Part shown: positions 30,072 through 39,891 of the stretch, in pieces
How positions within the stretch are numbered: the stretch's first letter is position 1
Layout: each line of letters opens with the position of its first letter
Assembly: GCA_017445755.1 (NCBI GenBank)
Contig: JAFSSE010000024.1
Coordinates: 1 to 64,000 of the forward strand
Source: Bacteroidales bacterium
GTDB taxonomy: Bacteria > Bacteroidota > Bacteroidia > Bacteroidales > UBA932
Direction of reading: 5' to 3'
DNA: 64,000 nt
Notes under the pieces: generated by a model
Seen by the model: the letters and a program-made list of their open reading frames with translations, nothing else
Told to the model about the DNA's origin: nothing
Databases searched by the model: none
Made by a program: the position numbers and the translations under genes

Positions 30072-32072
30072 TTATTGCAAAAATACTACTGAAGAGGACG
30101 CTCCGAGTTTCAACGAGGATCCGGAAACCGACACGGACCCAAGGGAAACCACCTGATTGTCAAGTTTGTCTCCGGAAAGGTCAAGGGTCACTTCGGACTG
30201 TCCTACATTATGGATTACCAGGGCCTTGGATCCGTCAGATGAAGTCATATACCAGGCGGCGACCGAAGAGTCGGAGGTATTGCTTTCATTGTAACGGCCG
30301 TGGGCCGACATCTTCCCCGAAGAAAGCGCCGGAGTGGTATTTCTGGCCCGTGTCCAATCGAAATATGTGCGGAGCAATGAACCGGAATCCGAAGTCTGAT
30401 GGGCCACTGAAATTTCATCCGTCACCAGCGTCATGTCAAAATGCCCGTTCAGGTCTCCCGTTGCGGCATCAGTCGCCTTTTCCCAAACTATCGGAGTACG
30501 GACCTTCTCGTCGCAGTCACCGTCATCGCTGTCTTTCCCCCAATAGCCCAGCTCTTCTCCCTGGTAGATATACGGTTCTCCTTCGGCGGTCATGAGGAAG
30601 GCCGCGGCCTGCTTGAGTTTTGCAAGGTTCCGGTCAAGGATTGTAGCCGCACGGGTCTCGTCATGGTTGGTCAGTTTGGTTGCGGGCACAGGAGCATTCC
30701 GGACGGAACGGTATAACTCCCGGTATCCCATCAGGTCCTTGGCGAAATAACAGCCGGTACGCTGATTCAGGACCCATTTCAACCTATCCCAGAAATCAAA
30801 TTCGAAGCAGGCGGGAAGGCCCTTGTAATAGGGCGCGACGGAAGATGCATCCATCCAGACCTCCCCGACCATGTAGATATCCGTAGAATGGGTTTTCCGG
30901 AATGTTTCATTGCAGCGGTCGTACCAGAGTTTCAGGAAAGCCGGATTCTCCTCTCCGCGTTCATTGGGATATATGTGCTTGACCGCATCCAGACGGAAAC
31001 CGTCCACCCCGAGGGAAATCCACTTGTCAGCCGTCTCCGCAAGGGCGAGGAAGGGTCCGGACGATGCAGCATCGGAAACCGCGCCGAAATTCAGGTCCGG
31101 CATCCAGCTTCCAAATGCACCCTGGAATTTCATCTGGGAAGGGGAACCGAAGAGGATGTCCTGGGCATCGTCGGTGCTCAGGGTCAACGGCTGCCCGAAG
31201 GTAAGGACATTGGCCCCCCTGGGCGCTCCCCATTTCGTCCCTCCGTCCCAGGAAGTATCTGAGGTACGGACAAGTACGCCCCACGGAGAATCCACGTCAA
31301 GGGTTATTTCATAAACGTCCGTCCCGGTCCTGTACATGCGCACGGCCTTCCCGGGTTCTCCGATCCAGAGGAACATGCTTACGGACGTATCCGAATTCGG
31401 GGATTGCGCCTCAGCTTCGGAACGGCTCACGGTCAGGGTCTTTGGAGAACCGGAGAAATCGACCTTGAAGTGGAGACGGCCGGTATATCCGATCTCGCCT
31501 ACCGTCACATCGTACCACTCGCCGGGGTAATACCCGCTCAGCATGGGAAAGACCCCGGTGGCGATATCCGTTACGGGGTCGGCGCTGATATGATACCAGC
31601 CGAACTTATCCGAGCTCCTCCCCTTTTTCGCTTCCGTGAACCAGATATTCCCTTTACCGGTATGGTTCAGGACATAATCCATGTATATTTTTATATCCTT
31701 TTCATGTGCAGCGTCAATAAGGGCCTTGAAGTCCTCTTCCGTGCCGTACTTGGGATTTACGGTGGAGTAGTCCTGGACGTCATATCCATGGTATGAATCC
31801 GCCGGATGGGCAGGAGAAAGCCAGATTGCGCTTACGCCAAGGGCATCCAGATAATCCAGACGGGACCGGATTCCGTTGAAATCCCCGATTCCGTCCCCAT
31901 CACTGTCGGCGAAACTGTAAATCAGAAGCTGATAAGTGATGTTGCCCTGTTTTTCACCTGAAGAATAGGAAGGCGCCACCCACTTTTCATCGGGTGACAC
32001 AGGATCCTTTCTGCAACTGATGGTTAGCAGGAGCGATGCCAGAATCACAGGCACGAGGATTATCTTTTTCAT
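30072..32072 (-). CDS. SusG-like outer-membrane alpha-amylase with inserted starch-binding module
   Basis: 666 residues from MKKIILVPVILASLLLTISC (lipid Cys 20). The GH13 barrel is interrupted after DKFGWYHIS by a beta-rich insert of about 130 residues (~205-340), matching the position of CBM58 in SusG; the barrel then resumes with QGAFGSWMPDLNF. Catalytic residues are in GVDGFRLDAVKH (Asp), YMVGEVWMD (Glu) and LTNHDETR (Asp). It starts starch digestion at the cell surface for import by SusCD. Confidence 0.95.
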   Translation of the reverse strand: MKKIILVPVILASLLLTISCRKDPVSPDEKWVAPSYSSGEKQGNITYQLLIYSFADSDGDGIGDFNGIRSRLDYLDALGVSAIWLSPAHPADSYHGYDVQDYSTVNPKYGTEEDFKALIDAAHEKDIKIYMDYVLNHTGKGNIWFTEAKKGRSSDKFGWYHISADPVTDIATGVFPMLSGYYPGEWYDVTVGEIGYTGRLHFKVDFSGSPKTLTVSRSEAEAQSPNSDTSVSMFLWIGEPGKAVRMYRTGTDVYEITLDVDSPWGVLVRTSDTSWDGGTKWGAPRGANVLTFGQPLTLSTDDAQDILFGSPSQMKFQGAFGSWMPDLNFGAVSDAASSGPFLALAETADKWISLGVDGFRLDAVKHIYPNERGEENPAFLKLWYDRCNETFRKTHSTDIYMVGEVWMDASSVAPYYKGLPACFEFDFWDRLKWVLNQRTGCYFAKDLMGYRELYRSVRNAPVPATKLTNHDETRAATILDRNLAKLKQAAAFLMTAEGEPYIYQGEELGYWGKDSDDGDCDEKVRTPIVWEKATDAATGDLNGHFDMTLVTDEISVAHQTSDSGSLLRTYFDWTRARNTTPALSSGKMSAHGRYNESNTSDSSVAAWYMTSSDGSKALVIHNVGQSEVTLDLSGDKLDNQVVSLGSVSVSGSSLKLGASSSVVFLQ

Positions 32073-32144
32073 GGACGTACCGTTTTGAATTGGAACCTGC
32101 AAGTCCGTATCAGGGGCTTGCAGGTTAAAATGTGTCAGAAAAAC

Positions 32145-33566
32145 CTACTTGACTACGCCAGTTCCGGCATTGAAGTCATAAGTAACGGTCTGTCCGGCTG
32201 CAATCGCGACGGCCTCAGGATCTCCACCGGCCTCACGATAAACGATCTTTCCATCCTTAGGGATGAACTCGGCATGCCACCAGTCGCCGTTGAGTTCGCA
32301 GGAAACGAAGGTGCGGATGTTACCGGCTGCAACTGCGGTCTTGGAAGCGAGCTTGCCGTTGATGGTAAACTTGGCGGCCTCGAGGGTCTTGTCCCAGCTG
32401 CCGTTTCCGAACGGAGCGTCCATACCGATGATGACTGCGGGCTCTACGATAACTGCGCTGTTTTCGTAGTCGACCTCGAGGGTGTAGAGACCGGTAGTCT
32501 CAACGAAGCAGTTGCCATCCTTTACGGTGAAGCCCTTGCCATTTCCGAGGTCGGTGAAGTCGGAACCCCACTTGGTGTTCACGGTGCTGAACTTGAAGCC
32601 CTTGCCGGCCTCGATATAGCGGATTGCCCAGAAGGCGCCGGGCTGGCTGTGGAACGGGTGCATAGCGACTGCCTGTGAAGGAGTATCCTCAAGACCCCAT
32701 CCTTCAATACCTTCGCCTATCATATACATTTCCTCAGGAAGGTTGGATTCCTGGGTGCATACTGCGGTGTAGCTGAAGTTTTTGTCGAAAGAACCCTGTG
32801 CGAGCTTGAAGGTAAGAGTGATGTCATAGAGACCCGCCTTGTCAACCTTGAGGTTGGCACCGTTGAGGGTCATGCCCTCTGCGAGGGAAACCTCGGCCTT
32901 TACCTTTCCGGCGTCGTCGAGGGTCACCTTCCAGTAGTTGCCGGTCGCGAACTTGAACTCACCGTTCTTGGACATTTTCTGATCCTTGAAGGTGAAGGTC
33001 ATGCCGTCATTGCTGAACGCGCTCTTTTCCGTAGCGGAAGAGAAGCCCCAGCCGTTCATTGCGCCACGGACACCGAAGTCGCTGGCATCGAGAAGCACGA
33101 TCTGAGGTTCCTTAAGGTCACCTGCCTTGTTGATGTCAAGGACGATGTGGTAGAGACCGGTAGTGCTAACCCTCATTGCGGGAGCGGAAGATCCGGTAAC
33201 GAGGGTTCCCTTCATTACGGAAGCGGGGTTATCGGCATAAGCTTCTTCCTCGGGAGTAGTGAACTCGGAAAGGGAGGCGCTGTAGCGCTCCTTTTTTCCA
33301 CCGTCGTTGTAGAGAAGATAGAAGTCCTTGTTGGCTTCCAGGACGATGTATTTCTCATACATACCGTCGCGGAGGGCCTTGTCGACCTCATTGAAACCGG
33401 CTGCCATGACGCACTCGGACTTGATTTCGTCGGATCCGGTAGCGGGGCCTGCCACATAGAAACCGTCGACGGTCACAGCAGACCAGTCGATTTCGTTCTT
33501 GTCACCATTGCAGGATACTGCCAAAACTGAGAGGGCAGCCATCCCAAACATAAATAAACGTTTCAT
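32145..33566 (-). CDS. SusE/SusF-type starch-binding lipoprotein
   Basis: 473 residues with a lipoprotein signal (MKRLFMFGMAALSVLAVSC, lipid Cys 19). Several tandem beta-sandwich domains of about 100-120 residues are visible, each with a G-W pattern (GVRGAMNGWGFSSATEK; MIGEGIEGWGLED), as in the starch-binding domains of SusE/F. It lies between SusD and SusG, the usual place. It should hold starch at the cell surface and has no catalytic role. Confidence 0.92.
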   Translation of the reverse strand: MKRLFMFGMAALSVLAVSCNGDKNEIDWSAVTVDGFYVAGPATGSDEIKSECVMAAGFNEVDKALRDGMYEKYIVLEANKDFYLLYNDGGKKERYSASLSEFTTPEEEAYADNPASVMKGTLVTGSSAPAMRVSTTGLYHIVLDINKAGDLKEPQIVLLDASDFGVRGAMNGWGFSSATEKSAFSNDGMTFTFKDQKMSKNGEFKFATGNYWKVTLDDAGKVKAEVSLAEGMTLNGANLKVDKAGLYDITLTFKLAQGSFDKNFSYTAVCTQESNLPEEMYMIGEGIEGWGLEDTPSQAVAMHPFHSQPGAFWAIRYIEAGKGFKFSTVNTKWGSDFTDLGNGKGFTVKDGNCFVETTGLYTLEVDYENSAVIVEPAVIIGMDAPFGNGSWDKTLEAAKFTINGKLASKTAVAAGNIRTFVSCELNGDWWHAEFIPKDGKIVYREAGGDPEAVAIAAGQTVTYDFNAGTGVVK

Positions 33567-33609
33567 AAATGATTAATTAATAGTTAATTTATAATTTAGA
33601 TTTTAGTGG

Positions 33610-35337
33610 TCAAAGGTTGGAAGGATAACCAGGATTCTGGGTCCACACGGGATTGCCGTTTTCGTCCCGGACAGACTTCTCGAGAATCTTGTAAGGAATA
33701 GGGAACCATTTGCGATAGTCGTCAGTTGCGGTCACAAACTCAACATAGGACGGCTGGTTGAACTTTCCGAAGCGGATAAGGTCGCGACGCCGCATGTTTT
33801 CCCACGCAAATTCACGTCCGCGCTCGTCCAGGATTCCGTCCAGCGTAAGGGCAGTAGGATAGGCGGCAGTATATGCCGCGGCCGGCGACGCATCATAGGC
33901 AAATGCACGGTTACGAAGGGTCTGGAAATCCGCGGAATTCCAACCGGAGGTTCCGGAGCCGCCCCTGAGGATGGCCTCTTCCTTCATCCAGAGGACATCG
34001 GCGTAGCGGAACAGCACGAAATCGTTCTCGGAATACTTGTATTTCCCGGCTTTGTCAATCTCATACTTGATGCAGCGGGCCCCGTCCAGGTCTGTGGCCT
34101 CGGTCAAGGAGGTCACGTCCTTGACAATGATTGCGGGGGAAGCCGCCTCGTCCTTGTCCTTACACAGCACGCCGGATGCGTCATAGATTGGTCCGAGGAA
34201 CCAGCCCCACTGCTTGGTGTCATTGGTACCCTTGCCTTCATTGCCCGGACCGCGAACATCTGTTGCTGCATAGCGGTCAATGAAGCCCGGACGGGCGCAA
34301 AAACCATTCCAAGGAGTCTCAAGAAGGTTATATGTCTTCTGGTGATTGTAATTCAGGGTAAGCAGGGATATGCGGAGTTTGTTGAGCATCATGCCGTCGT
34401 CTCCGGAGCGCTCGTCGATATTCGCCTCCCCGTTCTCCACTATCACGAATATGTTTTCCCGGCTGGAGGAGTTGTCAATCTTGAAATTGGTGAAGTAGTC
34501 CGGTTCAATGGTATAAGAGCCGGCGTTTATTATGGCATCACAGCACCGCACTGCATTGGTGTAGAAATCCGCAGCGGTGTTGACAGGCGTGGAATAGGCA
34601 TTGTCCAGCTTAACATTTGCGGGGGTGCATCCGAAAGACTCCGCGTTCAGGTAAAGACGGGCCAGAAGCGCATAGGCGAGACCCTGGGTAGCCCGGCCGT
34701 AATTGAGCGCCCTGGAGGCATCGTCAGTAACGGCAGGCAGGTTGGGAGCGTTCTTCTCCAAGCAGTTGACAAGCTTGGACCAGACATCCTCCGGCTCCAT
34801 CAGCGGATCACTCGCCTTGTCGACGAACTCCTCGAGATAAGGAATACGTCCGAAGCAGTCGAAGAGCATATAGTAGTAGTACGAACGCATGACTTCGAGC
34901 TCACCGGAATACTGAGCATAAACCTGATCCGACATTGAAGACCTGTAGTCGTCGAGCGTCTTAAGCAGCTTGTTGCAGAGAACTGCTCCGGCGATGGTAG
35001 TGTTCCAAATGTTCCGGAACGCTCCGCCCATCTCATTCCAGTTGTGCGTATTGAGGTTACGCCAGTAACCGCCGTCCGCCCAGTCCTTGTCGGGCATACG
35101 CGTAGGGCAAAGGCCCTCGTCCGCGGTCAGGGTGACGACGCCCCAGTATCCCCAGTGGTCATGCAGCCATTTGACTTCGGCGTAGCACTGGCCCACCAGC
35201 AGGGGGACGTTCGCCTCATTGGTCATCAGGTCCGCAGTGGTGGGGTTGCCATAGTTAACCTCCTCCAGCATCTGGTCGCAGGAAGCTGTGCACAGGGTGA
35301 GGACAAAGATAACTGATATATAAAGTATCTTTTTCAT
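33610..35337 (-). CDS. SusD/RagB nutrient-binding lipoprotein
   Basis: 575 residues from MKKILYISVIFVLTLCTASC (lipid Cys 20), preferred over an ATG five codons upstream. The TPR-like helical SusD fold is indicated by the N-terminal helix run (GGAFRNIWNTTIAGAVLCNKLL), EVMRSYYYYMLFDCFGRIPYL and the C-terminal RGREFAWENMRRRDLIRFGKF, a family hallmark. It forms the lid over the SusC barrel and binds maltodextrins. It starts 15 bases after the SusC stop. Confidence 0.95.
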   Translation of the reverse strand: MKKILYISVIFVLTLCTASCDQMLEEVNYGNPTTADLMTNEANVPLLVGQCYAEVKWLHDHWGYWGVVTLTADEGLCPTRMPDKDWADGGYWRNLNTHNWNEMGGAFRNIWNTTIAGAVLCNKLLKTLDDYRSSMSDQVYAQYSGELEVMRSYYYYMLFDCFGRIPYLEEFVDKASDPLMEPEDVWSKLVNCLEKNAPNLPAVTDDASRALNYGRATQGLAYALLARLYLNAESFGCTPANVKLDNAYSTPVNTAADFYTNAVRCCDAIINAGSYTIEPDYFTNFKIDNSSSRENIFVIVENGEANIDERSGDDGMMLNKLRISLLTLNYNHQKTYNLLETPWNGFCARPGFIDRYAATDVRGPGNEGKGTNDTKQWGWFLGPIYDASGVLCKDKDEAASPAIIVKDVTSLTEATDLDGARCIKYEIDKAGKYKYSENDFVLFRYADVLWMKEEAILRGGSGTSGWNSADFQTLRNRAFAYDASPAAAYTAAYPTALTLDGILDERGREFAWENMRRRDLIRFGKFNQPSYVEFVTATDDYRKWFPIPYKILEKSVRDENGNPVWTQNPGYPSNL

Positions 35338-35352
35338 ATCTTTCCTTTTCAA

Positions 35353-38300
35353 TTAATTGAAACTCAGGTTAATGCCGATCAGGAAGGTAGCGACAGGCGG
35401 GTAGAAGGAGCAGTAGTCGATACCGCCGTTCCATACCGAGGTGGTGTTTACCTCGGGATCCTGGCCGCTGTAAGAAGTGAGGGTGAGGAGATTCTGCCCA
35501 GTGGCGTAAACCCTCATGGACTGGATGTATTTATTCTCCTTCAAAGGGACGGTATAACCTACGGTAAGGTTGTCCAGCTTCAGGTATGTCCCGCTTTCAA
35601 GATAATAATCCGAGAACTGGGCTTTCTGGGTCAGAACCGTGGAGGCGCCGTTGACGTCCTTCATGAAGACATTCTTGTTGTTGGCGCTCATAGGACCATA
35701 GGCCCACCGGGTCACGTTCAGGATCTTGTTTCCTACAACACCGCGAAGGAACATGGTGAAATCCCAGTTACCCATATGTACGGTATTGTTCCATCCGTAG
35801 GTAAACAGCGGCTGGGCGCTGCCTATCGGCTGACGGTCGCTTTCGACCGCCGTACTCTCGTCGCAGTAGCGCACTGTCCCGTCTCCCTGGTCCGGCTTAT
35901 AGTAAGTCCACAGACCCGAAGAGGGGTTCACTCCGAAGAACTTGTAACCGTAGAAGGTTCCTACCGCCTGGCCTTCCACCAGAATCTGGGTGTCGGTATT
36001 CATGATACCGTTCTCGCCGACTCCACCGGAAGTGGTCTCGGTGTAGTTGAATCCCTTGGAAGGATCGGACAGGGAGGTGATCCGGTTGCGGTTGAATGAG
36101 AGAGTCGGGGTGGTAACCCAGGTAATCCGGTCGTTCCGTACAGGAACCACGGACACATTGAGTTCTACGCCGAAACTATCCATCTTTCCGGCATTGGCCA
36201 GCAGAGTGCTGTACTGATAGGGAGGAGTAGGAACTTCATAGTCCCAGAGAAGGTCCTTGGTGTGGCGGTAGTAAACATCCAGACTACCGTACACGGTATC
36301 CTTGAACAGGGAATAATCGGCACCGATGTTATACTCGTACTTCTTTTCCCAGCGAAGGTCCGGATTTACATTCTGGCTTACCGTGTAAGTATAGACATAA
36401 GCCCCGTTGTACCAGAATGTTCCTCCATTCGAGAGGAGCTCCACGGAACGGAGATCGCTCCCGAGGTCGTTTCCGGTCACACCGAAGCCCGCACGGACTT
36501 TCAGGTCGTCAACCCACTGGACCTGCTCCATGAACGGCTCTCCGCTGACCCTCCAGCCGGCGCTCAGGGCCGGGAACCAGCCCCATTTGTTGCTCGCCCC
36601 GAAGCGGGATGAACCCTCGTGGCGAAGCGAAGCCGAAAGGAGGTATTTTTCCTTGTAATTGTAGTTGACACGGAGGAACTGTGCGATCAGGGTGTGGGAA
36701 TTACGGTCAGAACCCATCTCCATATATTTCTTTGTCGCGTCTCCGTCTCCCATCTTGAAGTATTTCATGACATCCGGGGCAGCGAATCCCTTGTTTGCCA
36801 TGGATGAAGAGTCGTAGAAGAAATTCTGGTAGGAAACACCGGCGACAAGGGCGACATTGTGCCCGTCGAAATTGCGTACATAGTCGGACGTGAGTTCAAA
36901 CAGCCGGTTCATGCTGCTGTCGTTGGACCGTCCGGCCTTCTCCGATCCGGAGGCGTCGGTATTGATGACGCCGTTATACCAGAATCCGGCGTTGTCACCT
37001 TCCTCGACGGCTGCGAAGCCGCTGACTTTCAGTCCCTGGACGGGTTTGATATTCACCGTTGCCTTTACACTGCCGCGGAAGAAGTTGCCGGTACCGTAGG
37101 ATTCCTTCTGGTTCATGTTCTCGACAGGGTTCACGAAACCCGTTTCCTCGCTGCGCCAGAAATATCCGTTCTGGGTACTCTGATCATAGACCGGGTAGGT
37201 CGGATTAAGCAGGGCCGCATTTTTGAAATCTCCGCAGAAGTAATCGTTGCGGTAATGCATGTAGGAGAGGTCATACTGGAGGTCGAGCCACCCGTCCAGG
37301 GCCTTCTGCCCGGCGGCAAGCTTTGCCATAACCTCGTTGCGGTTGTTGGTGCGGGCAATTCCTTCGGCGTTCTTATAGCTTACGGAAGCCCTGTAATTGA
37401 ATTTGCTCGAAGAACCGACGATTGCCACATTGTGGTTATGGGCGAGGGCGGCGGGACGGCAAACCTCAGCCATCCAGTCCGTATTGTAGGACTCCCCTCC
37501 CGGACCGGTATAGATGTTGGCCGCGGCAAGGCCGCCGGAAAGCTCCGCCAGAGAGCGGAATTCCTCTGCGGTCGCCATTCCGGTACCATGGTTGCGGACA
37601 GAAACGGAAGCGTATCCGGAATACTCTACACGGGTGGTAGCCACCTCGGAAAAAGCATCACCACGCTTCGTCGTAATGATGATAACGCCGTTGGTACCCC
37701 TCGTTCCGTAGATAGCGGCCGCAGAACCGTCCTTCAGCACATCCATGGAAGCGATTTCATCGGCAGCTATGTTGTCGATATTGCTGACCGGAACCCCGTC
37801 CACAATGAACAGAGGGCTGGTTCCGGTACCCTTGTCGAGGGTGGAGAAACCGCGGATCTGGATGTTGTAACCGGTACTGGTAGGGTCGGATGTGGTCTTT
37901 ATGATGTTCAGACCCGCCACCTTACCCTGGAGAAGTCCCATGGGATTGGTCTTTACACCGGCATTGAAGTCCTCGCTCTTGATAGAGGCGACAGAGCCGG
38001 TGACCTCTTTCTTCTTCTGTGAACCGTAACCGATTACGACAACCTCGTCAAGGAAGGTATTGTCCTCGGACAGGTCAATGGTCGGAGGGACCTCGGAGGC
38101 CTTGAAAGAAAGGGTGGAATAACCGATGCAACTTACCTCAACTATGGCATCCGGACCGGACACCGTAAGGACGAAGTCTCCATCCAGCCCGGTAGGGACA
38201 CCGTTGGACGTTCCTTTCTCCAACACGGTGGCTCCAATTACCGGACCCATGGAATCGGTCACGACTCCTTTCACCTGATATCCCTGAGCGAAGGCAGGAA

Positions 38301-38355
38301 CAGCCGCCGACGCGCAAAGGATTAGAATTGCTGCAAGAGTAATAATTCTCTTCAT
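35353..38355 (-). CDS. SusC/RagA TonB-dependent receptor
   Basis: 1000 residues: signal peptide (to ~23), an N-terminal carboxypeptidase-regulatory-like domain (~25-100), a TonB box/plug start (LDEVVVIGYGSQKKKEVTGS, ~103-122), the plug with IRGFSTLDKG and GTRGTNGVIIITTKRG, and a 22-strand barrel ending in a terminal aromatic-containing strand (TFLIGINLSFN). It imports malto-oligosaccharides across the outer membrane with SusD. It begins 12 bases after the MFS transporter stop. Confidence 0.97.
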   Translation of the reverse strand: MKRIITLAAILILCASAAVPAFAQGYQVKGVVTDSMGPVIGATVLEKGTSNGVPTGLDGDFVLTVSGPDAIVEVSCIGYSTLSFKASEVPPTIDLSEDNTFLDEVVVIGYGSQKKKEVTGSVASIKSEDFNAGVKTNPMGLLQGKVAGLNIIKTTSDPTSTGYNIQIRGFSTLDKGTGTSPLFIVDGVPVSNIDNIAADEIASMDVLKDGSAAAIYGTRGTNGVIIITTKRGDAFSEVATTRVEYSGYASVSVRNHGTGMATAEEFRSLAELSGGLAAANIYTGPGGESYNTDWMAEVCRPAALAHNHNVAIVGSSSKFNYRASVSYKNAEGIARTNNRNEVMAKLAAGQKALDGWLDLQYDLSYMHYRNDYFCGDFKNAALLNPTYPVYDQSTQNGYFWRSEETGFVNPVENMNQKESYGTGNFFRGSVKATVNIKPVQGLKVSGFAAVEEGDNAGFWYNGVINTDASGSEKAGRSNDSSMNRLFELTSDYVRNFDGHNVALVAGVSYQNFFYDSSSMANKGFAAPDVMKYFKMGDGDATKKYMEMGSDRNSHTLIAQFLRVNYNYKEKYLLSASLRHEGSSRFGASNKWGWFPALSAGWRVSGEPFMEQVQWVDDLKVRAGFGVTGNDLGSDLRSVELLSNGGTFWYNGAYVYTYTVSQNVNPDLRWEKKYEYNIGADYSLFKDTVYGSLDVYYRHTKDLLWDYEVPTPPYQYSTLLANAGKMDSFGVELNVSVVPVRNDRITWVTTPTLSFNRNRITSLSDPSKGFNYTETTSGGVGENGIMNTDTQILVEGQAVGTFYGYKFFGVNPSSGLWTYYKPDQGDGTVRYCDESTAVESDRQPIGSAQPLFTYGWNNTVHMGNWDFTMFLRGVVGNKILNVTRWAYGPMSANNKNVFMKDVNGASTVLTQKAQFSDYYLESGTYLKLDNLTVGYTVPLKENKYIQSMRVYATGQNLLTLTSYSGQDPEVNTTSVWNGGIDYCSFYPPVATFLIGINLSFN

Positions 38356-38366
38356 AAGTTATTTGA

Positions 38367-39713
38367 CTATTGTTTTTTAGTATCGATAAAGCGTACGCAG
38401 AGCGCCCCGGCGACAAGGAAAATACCGGCCACGAGGAGCATCATCGCCTGGCTTCCGCCGACGAGAGACATGACAAGGCCTCCGGTCGCCGCCGCAATGA
38501 TTTGCGGAAGGCAGATCGTGCAGTTGAAAAGCCCGAGATAGCTTCCCATGTACGGGTTCCCCTCGAGGGCGTTCGTCACGAGCGTGAACGGGAGTGCCAG
38601 CATGGCGGCCCAGGCAAATCCGATAAGGAAGTAGCTCACAAAGAGGAGATACTGGTTATGGACCAGTATTATCGATGCAAAGCCGAGGGCGCCGGCAAGG
38701 AGAGAGACGACGTACGAAAGAGAAATGCTGCGGAATTTCGGGATTACAAGGGCCCAGAGGATGGAACCGACGGCCTGGACGGCGAAAACGACACCGACCC
38801 AGTTTCCAGCCGCCTGATAAGCGGACGAAGCCGTCATACCGGGAGCGTTCGGGTCGATTCCCCAGCAGTTCGCGGCGATGGCCCCGTTCGAGTAGGTCCA
38901 CATATAAAGGAAGGCGGCCCAGCAGAAGAACTGCACCAGACCGACGGTCCAGAAGGTCCTCGGGGCCTTTACCAGAAGTTTCAGGAGCCCTTCCTTCGGG
39001 GCTTCTTCCTGCTTTTCGAGATTGATTCCATGGAACTCGGCATACTCCTTCGGAGGCATTTCCTTTACCCTGAAGAAAGTGTACAGGACACACAGGATCA
39101 GGATGGCGGCTCCGACGTAGAAGGACACCCTGACAGAATCCGGAATGACACCCTCAGGGGCCTCGTTGGCGATTCCGATCCACGTAAACGCTATCGGAAG
39201 GAGATACCCGACAAGACTGCCTGCATTGCAGAGGAAACTCTGGATGGAATAGGCACGGGTCTTCTGCTCCTCGTTAACCATGTCTCCGACCATCATCTTG
39301 AAGGGCTGCATGGCGACGTTGATGGAAGTGTCAAGGAAGATCAGGGAGAAGAGTCCGAACCACATCGCGGCGTTCAGACCGAGGAAGAACCGCGTCGAAA
39401 AATGAAGACTCCCGGCATTCGGGAGGAGAACCATGACCAGCACGGCTACAATCGCTCCGACGAGAAGGTAAGGTTTCCTTCTTCCCAGACGGCACCATGT
39501 CCTGTCCGACCATTTTCCTATCAGCGGCTGAACCAGCATCCCCATCAGCGGAGGAAGAATCCAGAAAAACGACAGTTGGTGTGGATCTGCGCCCAGAGTA
39601 GCAAAAATACGGGAAATATTGGCGCTCTGGAGCGAATATGCAATCTGGACTCCAAAAAATCCAAAACTCAGATTCACCAGCTGGGTGAGGGATAGCTTTC
39701 TTTTATTATTCAT
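38367..39713 (-). CDS. MFS sugar transporter (SLC45/maltose-type)
   Basis: 448 residues with 12 predicted membrane helices. Sequence hallmarks are LSFFWILPPLMGMLVQPLIGKWSDRTWCRLGRRKPYLL, the MFS loop 2-3 motif in the form typical of SLC45/glycoside-pentoside-type sucrose and maltose carriers, and a DTSINVAMQPFKMMVGD helix. It likely carries maltose or glucose oligomers over the inner membrane. As the first gene of the starch operon it is directly behind the promoter at 39755-39762. Confidence 0.93.
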   Translation of the reverse strand: MNNKRKLSLTQLVNLSFGFFGVQIAYSLQSANISRIFATLGADPHQLSFFWILPPLMGMLVQPLIGKWSDRTWCRLGRRKPYLLVGAIVAVLVMVLLPNAGSLHFSTRFFLGLNAAMWFGLFSLIFLDTSINVAMQPFKMMVGDMVNEEQKTRAYSIQSFLCNAGSLVGYLLPIAFTWIGIANEAPEGVIPDSVRVSFYVGAAILILCVLYTFFRVKEMPPKEYAEFHGINLEKQEEAPKEGLLKLLVKAPRTFWTVGLVQFFCWAAFLYMWTYSNGAIAANCWGIDPNAPGMTASSAYQAAGNWVGVVFAVQAVGSILWALVIPKFRSISLSYVVSLLAGALGFASIILVHNQYLLFVSYFLIGFAWAAMLALPFTLVTNALEGNPYMGSYLGLFNCTICLPQIIAAATGGLVMSLVGGSQAMMLLVAGIFLVAGALCVRFIDTKKQ

Positions 39714-39754
39714 TCTCTTGGTTATCAGTCCCGGGCGTACCCGGATTCAGCTCG

Positions 39755-39762
39755 CAAATTTA
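39755..39762 (-). promoter_or_regulatory. Promoter -7 element for the starch operon
   Basis: TAAATTTG on the minus strand, 42 bases before the transporter ATG. No good upstream TTTG box is seen, which would fit a promoter needing an activator. The gap 39714-39891 separates it from the divergent kinase gene. Confidence 0.55.
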
Positions 39763-39891
39763 CGAGAATGACTTTATTAATAAAATACACGCGGGACGAA
39801 TTGTCGGATTTTGACGAAGAATTGTTCATTTTTCGGGATGAATCGCTGCATATTTTTGCAATTCATGCCAAATTTTCTTAACTTTCGCTCT

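Noticed and set aside
36859-38022. Open frame of 387 codons opposite the SusC gene
   Set aside because: Antisense shadow of a well-conserved SusC plug and barrel; it has no recognisable domain.
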